From: Arthrobacter sp. GMC3 | GTDB taxonomy: Bacteria; Actinomycetota; Actinomycetes; Actinomycetales; Micrococcaceae | DNA length: 64,000 bases | Assembly: GCF_002929305.1 (NCBI RefSeq) | Contig: NZ_PJIO01000007.1 | Span: 124,001-188,000 of the forward strand | Direction: 5' to 3' | In this document: piece after piece, positions 44,655 through 53,667 of the stretch | Layout of the letters: every line of letters starts with the position of its first letter | Position numbering within the stretch: position 1 is the stretch's first letter | Made by a program: the position numbers and the translations under genes | The notes under the pieces: generated by a model | The model's database searches: none | The model's input: only the letters and a program-made list of their open reading frames with translations | What the model was told of the DNA's origin: nothing

Positions 44655-46097
44655 CTACTTCTGCAGGTGGTCCACCAGGGACTCGGCGATGCCGATGTAC
44701 TTGCCCGGGGTCAGTGCCAGCAGGCGCTCCTGGGCCTCGGCGGACAGGCCCAACTCGGAGACGAACTCCTGCATGCGGGCAGCATCCACGCGGTGGCCGC
44801 GGGTCAGGTCCTTCAGGCGCTCGTACGGGTCGGCCATTCCTTCGACGCCGGCGATGGCCTCTGCACGCATGACCATCTGGATGGCCTCGGCGAGTACCTC
44901 CCAGTTGTGGTCCAGGTCCTCGGCCAGAACGGCCTCGGCGGTGTTCAGTCGGCCCAGGCCGCCCAGGACGTTGTTGATGGCCAGCAGGGAGTGGCCGAAG
45001 GCGACGCCGATGTTGCGCTGGCTGGAGGAGTCGGTGAGGTCGCGCTGCCAGCGGCTGGTGACCAGGGTGGCGCCCAGGGTGTCCAGGAGGGCGTTGGAGA
45101 TCTCGAGGTTTGCCTCTGCGTTTTCGAAGCGGATCGGGTTGACCTTGTGCGGCATGGTTGAGGAACCCGTGGCGCCGGGAACCGGGATCTGCGCGAAGTA
45201 GCCGATGGAGATGTAGCTCCACACGTCCGTGCACAGGTTGTGCAGGATGCGGTTGAAGCGGGCCATGTCGGCGTACAGCTCGGCCTGCCAGTCGTGGGAT
45301 TCGATCTGGGTGGTCAGCGGGTTCCAGGTCAGGCCCAGGTCCTCGACGAAGGACTTCGCAACGGCTTCCCAATCGGCGGCCGGCACGGAGGCGTAGTGTG
45401 CGGCGTAGGTGCCGGTGGCACCGTTGATCTTGCCCAGGAACTCGGTCTTGGCGACGCGGTCCAGCTGGCGGGTCAGGCGGAAGGCCGTGACGGCCAGTTC
45501 CTTGCCCAGGGTGGTGGGGGTGGCGGGCTGGCCGTGCGTGCGGGAGAGCATCGGCACGGCGCGGTTCGCCTCGGCCATTTCCGCGATCTTGGCGACCAGG
45601 GCGCGGGCTGCGGGCAGCCAGACGTCCTCGACGGCGCCCTTGACACCCACGGCATAGGAGAGGTTGTTGATGTCTTCGCTGGTGCAGCCGAAGTGGACCA
45701 GCGGCTTCAGGCGCTCCAGGCCCAGGGCGGCCAGACGGTTGCCGATGAAGTACTCCACGGCCTTGACGTCGTGGACGGTGACCTTTTCAATGCCGGCCAG
45801 TTCCTGCACCGATGCGGCGTCGAACTCGGTGACGATGGCGCGCAATCCGGCCTGCTGCTCAGCCGTGAGGGGCTCGGTGCCGGGCAACACGTTGTGGTCG
45901 GTCAGGTGGATGAACCACTCAACTTCCACACCCACGCGGTCACGGTTCAGGGCGGCCTCGGAAAGGTAGTCAACCAGCGGCGCAACGGCGCCCGAGTAAC
46001 GACCATCGAGGGGTCCCAGGGCAATGCGCTCGGAGGAAGCGGCCAAGGACTTCCGGCCGGAAGGGATGCGGGCTGTGGCAGATGCGGAATCAGACAT
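44655..46097 (-). CDS. purB: Adenylosuccinate lyase
   Basis: A 480-residue enzyme of the fumarase/aspartase superfamily, catalysing two fumarate-releasing steps of purine synthesis. The signature GSSTMPHKVNPIRFENAEANLEIS is present, together with the substrate loops TSEDINNLSYA and RTHGQPATPTTLGKE. This is the longer E. coli-type PurB. Single-gene unit. Confidence 0.95.
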   Translation of the reverse strand: MSDSASATARIPSGRKSLAASSERIALGPLDGRYSGAVAPLVDYLSEAALNRDRVGVEVEWFIHLTDHNVLPGTEPLTAEQQAGLRAIVTEFDAASVQELAGIEKVTVHDVKAVEYFIGNRLAALGLERLKPLVHFGCTSEDINNLSYAVGVKGAVEDVWLPAARALVAKIAEMAEANRAVPMLSRTHGQPATPTTLGKELAVTAFRLTRQLDRVAKTEFLGKINGATGTYAAHYASVPAADWEAVAKSFVEDLGLTWNPLTTQIESHDWQAELYADMARFNRILHNLCTDVWSYISIGYFAQIPVPGATGSSTMPHKVNPIRFENAEANLEISNALLDTLGATLVTSRWQRDLTDSSSQRNIGVAFGHSLLAINNVLGGLGRLNTAEAVLAEDLDHNWEVLAEAIQMVMRAEAIAGVEGMADPYERLKDLTRGHRVDAARMQEFVSELGLSAEAQERLLALTPGKYIGIAESLVDHLQK

Positions 46098-46249
46098 GGC
46101 TCAATTCTTTCATGAACCCGCGAGTCCTCCACAGCGGGGAGCTGGCGTGAGACTTATTCACATCTGGGCAGAAGGGGCTGGTGGAGGCTTGTCGGTGCGC
46201 TTAGCCTCAGGTGAAGGGCCGTTTGCGGGTTGCGTGCGAGGAGGATGAG

Positions 46250-46582
46250 ATGCGTGAACCAGTTGGGTTTGGCGATGCGGTTCCAGGGCCCACAGCGGGC
46301 GCCGTTGCCGTGGTGGCCCAACGGCTGGGGAGCATTGCACGTGAGATCGATGGCGTGCGGCTGGCCTTGGGCCCGCTACGGGTCCTGGACTGGCAGTCGA
46401 AGGCGGGAAATGCGTTTGCCGAGTCGGTGGGCGGTTGCAACATCGCATTGACCGGGGTTGTCAGGGATGTGGAAGCCAGTGCCCAGGACGTGCAGCACTA
46501 TGCGCAGTCCTTGGACGTCGCCGCCCGAGGGGACATAGGCCGTCCGGAAATTGTTCCTTGGTTCGGCGGCGGTACCGGCTGA
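46250..46582 (+). CDS. WXG100-like small protein
   Basis: A 110-residue protein. DWQSKAGNAFAESV in the middle of an otherwise helical sequence resembles the W-x-G turn of WXG100 (ESAT-6-type) proteins, except that the glycine is shifted (W-Q-S-K-A-G). ATG 46250 has GAGGAGGA at about 46238-46245. The next gene, 22 nt on, encodes a larger protein with a helical N-terminus and a lipase-like domain. It may be a secretion partner or chaperone for that protein. Confidence 0.65.
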   Translation: MREPVGFGDAVPGPTAGAVAVVAQRLGSIAREIDGVRLALGPLRVLDWQSKAGNAFAESVGGCNIALTGVVRDVEASAQDVQHYAQSLDVAARGDIGRPEIVPWFGGGTG

Positions 46583-46604
46583 TACGAGCGGAAGAGGCGA
46601 TGCT

Positions 46605-48173
46605 GTGAGCGAGCAAAAGGGGACCGACACCACCTTTTCCACGACCGGTGGCGTGGGCTCCATTCGCTTCACGCTTGGTGAGATTTCTGCTGCGGGCCTG
46701 AAGCTGGCCCGTTTGGCGGAACAATTGGAGCCGCTCGGGGACCGGCTGCGCTCAGAATGGGAGTGGCTGTGCGAAGCAACGCAAGGTTCTCCCGCCTGCC
46801 CCTACACGGCCCTGGACAACCTCAGGGACACGGTGTGGTCTTGTCTGCGCGCCCAGGCGGACACGGCCGAACTGGCGAGGAAGGCAAGCGCAGCTGCCCG
46901 GAACTATGACGAGGCGGAGGCGCACAACGCGTCGCTATCGGCGAAAGCTGCCGAGCTCCGCGCCCTCGGCAGCGGATATCAAAGCTGGCTATTGGGGCCG
47001 TTGGCGCCCGTGAATTTATGGGCAGATGCCTGGGGCTCCTGGCAGGATGCCAAAGCGCATGGCCTGCGCGATGCCACAGAGAAGGCGCTCAACACTGGGC
47101 CGGCCTACGGTGCAGGGATACTGGGTCCCGGATTCGGGACCTTCTATCTACTGACTCATCTTGGTCTTCCCGACACCGTCAACAGCGGTGTGGGGCCAGC
47201 AAACTTTGTCCGAAGGACTTTCGACTGGACCGGGCTGACAAAACCGGGGAGCCTCGCCGTACGGGCAGTCCCGGGAGCAGAATGGAACGCCACGGCCGAT
47301 AAGTGGCGGCCAGGACGCGCGGTTTCGGATCCAGCTGACGGTGTTCCCGGAACAGTGGACACCACCATCAATGGGCTGCTGTCAGGGAGCAAAGACGCCT
47401 ACGGCTACCCACCAGGCTCTATCGGTGTAAGCAGGGTTGACCGGGGCGACGGCTCACGGGTCTGGATTGTGAACCTGCCAGGAACGGAGGTGTGGGGCGA
47501 TGTGGACAGCGAAAACCCGTGGGACCTCGAAGGTGATCTTGAGGGCATGACGGCAGCTCAAAAACAGATGTTTACACAGCAACAGATAGTCATCCAAGAG
47601 CTCATGAAAGCTGCCCTGAACGCGGCCGGCGCGCTCGCAGGCGAGGAGGTGATGATCACCGGCCATAGCGGTGGCGGCATCCATGCGGCCGCGGCAGCCG
47701 CGGATCCGGCCTTTCTAGCCAAGGTCAACGTCAAAATGCTCATCATTGCCGGGGCGCCAGCAAAAAATCTGCACGTTGCCCCGGGCGTCCAGGTTCTGGA
47801 TCTGCAAAATGAACACGACATTGTCACGGCAGCCGATTATGGGCCTCCACCTGATACCCCACGTTGGGTCACGGTGACCTCGCACAGGCCTGGTGCCACG
47901 GATGGCGCCGATCCTTTGGAGATCATCCGCGACGCCCATGACTTGGATAACTACCTCAACGACGCGCGGGCCATGGAAAGCAGTGATGATCCCGCCATCC
48001 AAGGCGCACGCCAGAAAGTGGGCGAGATTCTTGCCCCCGCATTTCCCGGCGCCGCCATCAAAGTGACGAAATTTGTATTTCAGGGACGTGACGTCAATGA
48101 ACCCGCGCCAGCAAGGACCGCAGCGCCGCCGGGGAAACGTCAAACAAACAGGGAAACAAGGGACGGCCGCTGA
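46605..48173 (+). CDS. Helical-domain protein with lipase-like alpha/beta hydrolase domain
   Basis: A 522-residue protein. Residues about 20-200 are helical with many Ala/Arg/Leu heptads, like WXG/LXG-type domains. Residues about 260-480 form an alpha/beta hydrolase: the nucleophile Ser in ITGHSGGG, Asp in NEHDIV and His in DAHDLDNY are in order. No signal peptide is visible, so export, if any, would need a dedicated system. The C-terminus is basic and low-complexity. I start at GTG 46605 (GAAGAGGCG before it). It could be a secreted lipase or a contact-type toxin. Confidence 0.7.
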   Translation: MSEQKGTDTTFSTTGGVGSIRFTLGEISAAGLKLARLAEQLEPLGDRLRSEWEWLCEATQGSPACPYTALDNLRDTVWSCLRAQADTAELARKASAAARNYDEAEAHNASLSAKAAELRALGSGYQSWLLGPLAPVNLWADAWGSWQDAKAHGLRDATEKALNTGPAYGAGILGPGFGTFYLLTHLGLPDTVNSGVGPANFVRRTFDWTGLTKPGSLAVRAVPGAEWNATADKWRPGRAVSDPADGVPGTVDTTINGLLSGSKDAYGYPPGSIGVSRVDRGDGSRVWIVNLPGTEVWGDVDSENPWDLEGDLEGMTAAQKQMFTQQQIVIQELMKAALNAAGALAGEEVMITGHSGGGIHAAAAAADPAFLAKVNVKMLIIAGAPAKNLHVAPGVQVLDLQNEHDIVTAADYGPPPDTPRWVTVTSHRPGATDGADPLEIIRDAHDLDNYLNDARAMESSDDPAIQGARQKVGEILAPAFPGAAIKVTKFVFQGRDVNEPAPARTAAPPGKRQTNRETRDGR

Positions 48174-48240
48174 GTCCTAGGGATAAGGGCAAGGATGACG
48201 TTGAGGCCGGGGCAGTGACAGTTCCCCGTGGAGCGCGGCG

Positions 48241-48654
48241 TTAGCGGTGTTCGTCGGTCCTGACGAGGCTTCCGGCCACCATGGAGACAAAGCTGATGAT
48301 CAGGGCGGCGAAAATGGCCGTCCAGAAGAAACTGTCAATGGTGAAGTGCACCGGAGTGTAGGAACTCAGCCAGGACGTCAGCCACAGCATCGCGGCGTTG
48401 ATAACGATGGTGAATAACCCCAGGGTCAGAATTGTCACCGGCAGGGAAAGGAGCTTAACTACCGGCTTCACCAAGCTGTTGATGACACCAAAGACTACGG
48501 CGATAAAGAGGTAGGCCAGAACTGTATTCAGCGATGCGTTGGAGGTTTCAAGGCCGGAGTCGCCGGTAGCGAGAATCTGGATGCCGGGCACCAGCGCGGT
48601 GGCAACCCAAAGGGCCAGGGCGTTGATCAGAACTTGAAGAACGAATTTGCGCAT
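48241..48654 (-). CDS. YvlD-like small membrane protein (phage holin family 4)
   Basis: A 137-residue protein with four hydrophobic helices. The pattern LINALALWVATALVPGI...FGVINSLVKPVVKLLSLPVTILTLGLFTIVINAAMLWL identifies the YvlD/phage_holin_4 family. Despite the family name it is a common chromosomal envelope-stress protein; no phage genes are near. Confidence 0.9.
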   Translation of the reverse strand: MRKFVLQVLINALALWVATALVPGIQILATGDSGLETSNASLNTVLAYLFIAVVFGVINSLVKPVVKLLSLPVTILTLGLFTIVINAAMLWLTSWLSSYTPVHFTIDSFFWTAIFAALIISFVSMVAGSLVRTDEHR

Positions 48655-48734
48655 AGCACCATCGTTTCACAGTCACCACAGGGCGCACCATCGCGTGTGC
48701 GCCCTGCAGCCAGCTCTGTCTTAGGCTTGGGTCT

Positions 48735-49856
48735 ATGACTGAGGAAACCAACACTGCCCAAACAGGAATCCACCCGCGTCCGGTCGTTGGCCGTTTGCCC
48801 AAGTACGCGGCGGGCAAGCCGCCGTCGGCGATTGCCGGGCTGGAGAGCTTCAAGCTTTCCTCTAACGAGAATCCTTTGGGGCCGGTTCCGGCCGTGTTGG
48901 CTGTTCTGGCCGGCACCCTTGAGGTGCACCGCTACCCGGACACCTCATGCACGCAGCTGCGGAACGCGTTGGGAACGTTCCTGGACGTCCCTGCCGAGGA
49001 TGTGGTCACAGGGGCAGGTTCCCTAGGGGCGCTGAACCAGATCCTTGCCGCCTTTGCCGGTCAGAACGACGACGGGCTTCCGGATGAGGTGGTTTACGCC
49101 TGGCGTTCCTTTGAGGCATACCCCATCTGTGTGGGACTGGCCGGCGCCAAGAGCGTGCAGGTTCCCGTTCTCCATGACGGCACCCACGACCTGGCTGCCA
49201 TGGCCGCGGCCATCACCGAACGGACCACCGTGGTGCTGCTGTGCACACCCAACAACCCGACCGGGCCGGTGCTGCGCACCGCGGAAACCGAAGAGTTCAT
49301 TCGCAGCGTCCGCTCCGACGTGGTGATCGTCATCGATGAGGCTTACCAGGAATTTGTTCGCGAGCCGGAGGCCGTGGACGGCATTGCCATGTACCGCAAA
49401 TACCCCAACGTGGTGGTTCTGCGAACCTTCTCCAAGGCCCACGGGCTGGCGGGCCTGCGGGTGGGTTACTCGGTATCGGGCGCGCAGGTGACCCCGTACC
49501 TGCGCGCAGCGGCGACCCCGTTTGCCGTCTCCGGAGTCGCCGAGCAGGCGGCCATTGCTTCGCTAGAAAACTACGACCAGGTTGTGGAAAGAGTACAAAG
49601 CCTTGTCGATGAACGCGATCGGGTCACGGCCGGGCTTCGAGCACTTGGCTGGCAGGTTCCAGATGCTCAGGGGAACTTTGTCTGGCTTGACCTTGGGGCG
49701 GATAGTGCCGAATTTTCGGCACTTGCCGACGCCCGCGGCCTGTCGGTACGTGCGTTTGGCACCGACGGGGTCCGTGTCAGTATCGGTGAGGTGGCAGCCA
49801 ACACCCGTTTCCTTGAGATCTGTGCGGCCTATACAAAAGCGCCACGGGCTTCCTAG
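48735..49856 (+). CDS. hisC: Histidinol-phosphate aminotransferase
   Basis: A 373-residue fold-type I aminotransferase. FKLSSNENPLGP near the N-terminus and the PLP site RTFSKAHGLAGLRVGY (Lys234) are typical. It makes histidinol phosphate, but relatives also serve aromatic amino acids. It stands apart from other his genes. Confidence 0.88.
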   Translation: MTEETNTAQTGIHPRPVVGRLPKYAAGKPPSAIAGLESFKLSSNENPLGPVPAVLAVLAGTLEVHRYPDTSCTQLRNALGTFLDVPAEDVVTGAGSLGALNQILAAFAGQNDDGLPDEVVYAWRSFEAYPICVGLAGAKSVQVPVLHDGTHDLAAMAAAITERTTVVLLCTPNNPTGPVLRTAETEEFIRSVRSDVVIVIDEAYQEFVREPEAVDGIAMYRKYPNVVVLRTFSKAHGLAGLRVGYSVSGAQVTPYLRAAATPFAVSGVAEQAAIASLENYDQVVERVQSLVDERDRVTAGLRALGWQVPDAQGNFVWLDLGADSAEFSALADARGLSVRAFGTDGVRVSIGEVAANTRFLEICAAYTKAPRAS

Positions 49857-49916
49857 CGATTAACAAAGACAGCAAATGCCGCATGTGCGGATACAGTTGT
49901 AAATCGAAAATGGAAA

Positions 49917-49956
49917 TATATGCACTCAGCGGAATACATTCCCATTGAGGCATATA
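49917..49956 (+). promoter_or_regulatory. Inverted repeat in the leader of the oxoacid dehydrogenase operon
   Basis: TATATGC-A-CTCA (49917-49928) pairs with TGAGGCATATA (49946-49956). It lies about 70 nt before the E1 alpha start and is AT-rich compared with its surroundings, so it may be an operator. Confidence 0.4.
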
Positions 49957-50023
49957 TCGAAACCAACGCGTAAACGCGGCAGCGCTTAAAAAGCTGCTGT
50001 GGTGTGGCAAACGAGGAGACGGT

Positions 50024-51259
50024 ATGGGCGCGGCCCAGCAATCTGCCAGTGACAAGAATGCATCGGCCCACGGCACGGGCGGCGGGGGAACCTCACGCCC
50101 CGATGCCGGGATATCGGCGGGCGTTCTGCAGAACAACCAGGTTGGCGAGGGGGACATGATCCAGCTCCTGGATGCCCACGGCAAGCGCCAGGCGGAAAGT
50201 ACCTTCGGCCCCTACATTGATGCACTTGACGCGGAAACCATCCGTGGTTTTTACCGCGACATGGCCACCGTGCGTCGCTTTGACGTCGAAGCCACCGCCC
50301 TGCAACGCCAAGGTGAATTGGCGTTGTGGGTTCCCGTTGTTGGGCAGGAAGCTGCCCAGATCGGTTCTGGCAGTGCCATGGTCCCGGCCGATTACGCGTT
50401 CCCCACCTACCGTGAACATGGTGTGGCGTTGACTCGCGGACTGGACTTGGCAGATCTGCTGAAACTGTTCCGCGGAGTCTCGAACGGTGGCTGGGACCCT
50501 CGGGAGAAGAATTTCCACCTCTACACGCTGGTGCTGGCGGCCCAGACCCCGCACGCGGTGGGTTACGCCATGGGCATCCAACGTGATCTGGCGGCCGATC
50601 CCACAACTGAGCCAGCCGCCGTCGTGGTCTACTTTGGTGATGGTTCCAGCAGCGAGGGGGACGTCCACGAATCAATGGTGTTCGCCGCCTCCTACGACGC
50701 GCCCGTGGTCTTCTTCTGCCAAAACAACAACTGGGCCATTTCGGTGCCTTTTGAGGTGCAGTCCAAGATTCCACTGGTCAACAGGGCTGGCGGGTATGGC
50801 ATCCCCGGCATCCGAGTGGACGGCAACGACGTCCTGGCCGTGTACGCCGTGACAAAGTGGGCGCTGGAGCACGCCCGCAACGGCCACGGCCCCGTGCTGA
50901 TCGAGGCCTCCACCTACCGGGTTGGCGCGCACACCACCGCCGATGATCCCACCAAGTACCGCAGGGCGGCCGAGGAGGAAATCTGGAAGGCCAAGGATCC
51001 GTTGGAACGGCTGGAGACATACCTGCGTGCCGAAGGCTTGGCGGATGAGGCGTTCTTTGAACAGGTAAAGAACGACGGCGACGAGCTCGCAGCCCACGTA
51101 CGCAGCGCCACGCTGGCCTTGGGTGGGGCGGATATTCGCCAAAAGTTTGCCACCGTCTATGCCGAGGCGCACCCGCTTGTGGCCGAGGAACTGGCGTGGT
51201 TTGAAAATTACCAGGCGTCCTTCACGGATAACGAAACTGAGCAGGGCGGTGCCGCATGA
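50024..51259 (+). CDS. 2-oxoacid dehydrogenase E1 component, alpha subunit
   Basis: A 411-residue ThDP-dependent subunit. The ThDP motif begins GDGSSSEGDVHESMVFAASYDAPVVFFCQNNNWAIS, and the serine loop STYRVGAHTTADDPTKYR is typical of branched-chain or pyruvate E1 alpha. ATG 50024 follows GAGGAGAC. The operon (E1 alpha, E1 beta, E2) lacks an E3, which may be shared. Substrate, pyruvate or branched-chain oxoacids, is not settled; the layout fits the bkd type. Confidence 0.88.
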   Translation: MGAAQQSASDKNASAHGTGGGGTSRPDAGISAGVLQNNQVGEGDMIQLLDAHGKRQAESTFGPYIDALDAETIRGFYRDMATVRRFDVEATALQRQGELALWVPVVGQEAAQIGSGSAMVPADYAFPTYREHGVALTRGLDLADLLKLFRGVSNGGWDPREKNFHLYTLVLAAQTPHAVGYAMGIQRDLAADPTTEPAAVVVYFGDGSSSEGDVHESMVFAASYDAPVVFFCQNNNWAISVPFEVQSKIPLVNRAGGYGIPGIRVDGNDVLAVYAVTKWALEHARNGHGPVLIEASTYRVGAHTTADDPTKYRRAAEEEIWKAKDPLERLETYLRAEGLADEAFFEQVKNDGDELAAHVRSATLALGGADIRQKFATVYAEAHPLVAEELAWFENYQASFTDNETEQGGAA

Positions 51260-52230
51260 AGACGATGACCATTGCAAAGGCCATCAATGAGGGCCTGCGT
51301 GCCACGTTGGCCAACGACCCCAAATGTTTCATCATGGGTGAAGACATTGGCTCGTTGGGCGGGGTCTACCGCGTCACCGAGGGGCTCAAGGCCGAATTTG
51401 GCGGGCACCGCGTCATGGACACCCCGCTGGCCGAGTCCGGCATCATTGGAACAGCCATCGGTATGGCCCTGCGCGGACACCGGCCCATCTGCGAGATCCA
51501 GTTCGACGGCTTCGTGTTCCCCGGCTTCAACCAGATCACCACGCAGCTGGCGAAAATTCATACCCGCTCCGATGGCCAGCTCAGCGCCCCTGTGGTGATC
51601 CGCATTCCCTACGGCGGCGGCATCGGCTCCATTGAGCACCACTCAGAATCGCCCGAGGCCCTGTTCGCCCACACGGCCGGGCTGCGCATCATCACCCCCT
51701 CCAACGCCAACGACGCCTACTGGATGATCCAGCAGGCTGTGGCGTGCAAGGACCCCGTCATTGTTTTCGAGCCCAAGCGCCGCTATTGGCTCAAGGGCGA
51801 GGTCGACACTGAAAACTCGCCGGGGGACCCGTTCAAGGCACACGTCCTGCGCGAGGGCACGGATGCGACGATCGTTGCCTACGGCCCGCTGGTGCCCGTT
51901 GCTTTGGCTGCCGCCAACGCCGCTGCCGAGGACGGCCACAGCGTGGAAGTGATCGACCTGCGCTCCATTTCCCCCATCGACTTTGACACCGTTGAAACCT
52001 CGCTGAAGAAAACCGGCCGGCTCATTGTGGCCCACGAGGCCCCCACCTTCGGCGGAATCGGTGGAGAAATCGCCTCCCGCATGAGCGAACGGTGCTTCTA
52101 CTCGCTGCAGGCGCCGGTCATCCGTGTAGGCGGTTTCCACATGCCATACCCGGTTGCCCGCGTTGAAGAGCACTACCTGCCGGACATTGACCGCATGCTG
52201 GAGGCGTTGGACCGCGCCTTCGCATTCTAG
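51256..52230 (+). CDS. 2-oxoacid dehydrogenase E1 component, beta subunit
   Basis: A 324-residue subunit. [47 protein letters not shown] and [19 protein letters not shown] are family signatures. The ATG overlaps the E1 alpha stop by 4 nt (coupling), as expected for an alpha2beta2 enzyme. Confidence 0.93.
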   Translation: MKTMTIAKAINEGLRATLANDPKCFIMGEDIGSLGGVYRVTEGLKAEFGGHRVMDTPLAESGIIGTAIGMALRGHRPICEIQFDGFVFPGFNQITTQLAKIHTRSDGQLSAPVVIRIPYGGGIGSIEHHSESPEALFAHTAGLRIITPSNANDAYWMIQQAVACKDPVIVFEPKRRYWLKGEVDTENSPGDPFKAHVLREGTDATIVAYGPLVPVALAAANAAAEDGHSVEVIDLRSISPIDFDTVETSLKKTGRLIVAHEAPTFGGIGGEIASRMSERCFYSLQAPVIRVGGFHMPYPVARVEEHYLPDIDRMLEALDRAFAF

Positions 52231-52241
52231 GAAGGCCACAC

Positions 52242-53603
52242 ATGCCGAACCTGAACTACTTCAAGCTCCCCGACGTGGGCGAAGGCCTCCTTGAGGCCGA
52301 GATCGTTTCCTGGAAGGTCAAACCCGGCGACACCGTTGCCATCAATGACGTGATTGTGGAAATCGAAACGGCCAAGTCAATCGTCGAGTTGCCTTCACCC
52401 TTTGCCGGGGTAGTGGCGCAGCTGATGGTGGCCGAGGGTGACACGGTTGAAGTGGGTACGCCCATCTTCGCGGTCGGATCCGACGCCTCAACGCCGGTAG
52501 CCGAAGAGGCACTGAGCCCCGCTCCTGCCGCTGAGGCTGAAGCCGAAGTCATGAAGCCCCTGGTGGGCTCTGGTCCCAAGGCCGACGCCGTCAAGCGCCG
52601 CCCGCGGATCAGCTCAGCCCCCGCCGTGGTCCAGGTGGCCGCAGCCAGCCCCGCACCCGTGGTGACGCCTGCCGCGACCCCCGCTCCGACGTCGAGCCTT
52701 GAAAGTGCGAAGGCGAACCGCGTGCTGGCGAAACCGCCCGTGCGTAAGGCTGCCAAGGATCTGGGTATCAATTTGGCCGATGTCACGCCCACGGGCCTGC
52801 GCGGGGAGATCACCAAGAAGGACCTGCTCGGCTACCAGGAACAGCGCGTGGCTGACCAGGGCCAGGTAGGCACCTTCTGGGCGCCGTCCACAGCCTCCGG
52901 GCTCGCCGACGACGCTCGCGTGGAGCGCATCAAGGTCAAGGGTGTGCGCAAGGCGACCGCCAAGGCCATGGTGGAGAGCGCCTTCTCGGCCCCGCATGTG
53001 AGCATTTTTGTCGACGTTGACGCGTCGCGCACCATGGAGTTCGTCAAACGCCTGAAGGTTTCACGCGACTTTGAGGGCATCAAGGTTTCACCCCTGCTGA
53101 TCCTGGCCAAGGCCGTTATTTGGGCTGCCGCACGCAACCCATCCGTGAATGCCACGTGGGCCGGTGATGAGATCATCGTCAAGCACTTCATGAACCTGGG
53201 CATTGCCGCCGCCACCCCGCGCGGCCTGATGGTGCCCAACATCAAGGACGCCCAGGACCTGTCCCTGAAGGAGCTGGCCATTGCGCTAAATGCCCTGGCC
53301 ACCACCGCGCGGGCCGGCAAAACTCAGCCCGCCGACATGCAGGGCGGCTCGCTGACGGTCACCAACATCGGTGTCCTGGGCATCGACACTGGCACCCCGA
53401 TCATCAACCCCGGCGAGGTGGCCATTGTCGCCTTTGGCACCATCAAGCTCAAGCCGTGGGTGGTCGAGGGGGAAGTGGTCCCGCGTTGGATTACCACCCT
53501 GGGCGGCTCGTTCGACCACCGCGTGGTCGATGGGGATCTCTCCGCCCGGTTCATGGCGGACGTGGCCGCCATCATGGAGGAGCCAGCGCTCCTGCTGGAC
53601 TAG
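52242..53603 (+). CDS. 2-oxoacid dehydrogenase E2 (dihydrolipoyl acyltransferase)
   Basis: A 453-residue protein. The lipoyl domain has the acceptor Lys45 in [12 protein letters not shown]. An Ala/Pro linker leads to a peripheral subunit-binding domain ([28 protein letters not shown]). The catalytic domain ends with [14 protein letters not shown], whose His and Asp are catalytic. It transfers acyl groups to CoA. A single lipoyl domain is usual for bkd-type E2. Confidence 0.93.
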   Translation: MPNLNYFKLPDVGEGLLEAEIVSWKVKPGDTVAINDVIVEIETAKSIVELPSPFAGVVAQLMVAEGDTVEVGTPIFAVGSDASTPVAEEALSPAPAAEAEAEVMKPLVGSGPKADAVKRRPRISSAPAVVQVAAASPAPVVTPAATPAPTSSLESAKANRVLAKPPVRKAAKDLGINLADVTPTGLRGEITKKDLLGYQEQRVADQGQVGTFWAPSTASGLADDARVERIKVKGVRKATAKAMVESAFSAPHVSIFVDVDASRTMEFVKRLKVSRDFEGIKVSPLLILAKAVIWAAARNPSVNATWAGDEIIVKHFMNLGIAAATPRGLMVPNIKDAQDLSLKELAIALNALATTARAGKTQPADMQGGSLTVTNIGVLGIDTGTPIINPGEVAIVAFGTIKLKPWVVEGEVVPRWITTLGGSFDHRVVDGDLSARFMADVAAIMEEPALLLD

Positions 53604-53620
53604 CTCCATGCCCGTTGCTT

Positions 53621-53660
53621 GATACAGAAAATCCCCGGACAGCCGGGGATTTTCTGTATC
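53621..53660. terminator. Bidirectional terminator of the oxoacid dehydrogenase operon
   Basis: A perfect 18-bp stem, arms 53621-53638 (GATACAGAAAATCCCCGG) and 53643-53660, loop ACAG. A-tract and T-tract within the arms give a U-run on both strands; convergent genes lie either side. Confidence 0.92.
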
Positions 53661-53667
53661 TGCATCG

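Noticed and set aside
48241..48654. Phage holin, suggesting a prophage
   Set aside because: The YvlD family is a normal chromosomal membrane protein and no other phage gene is near.
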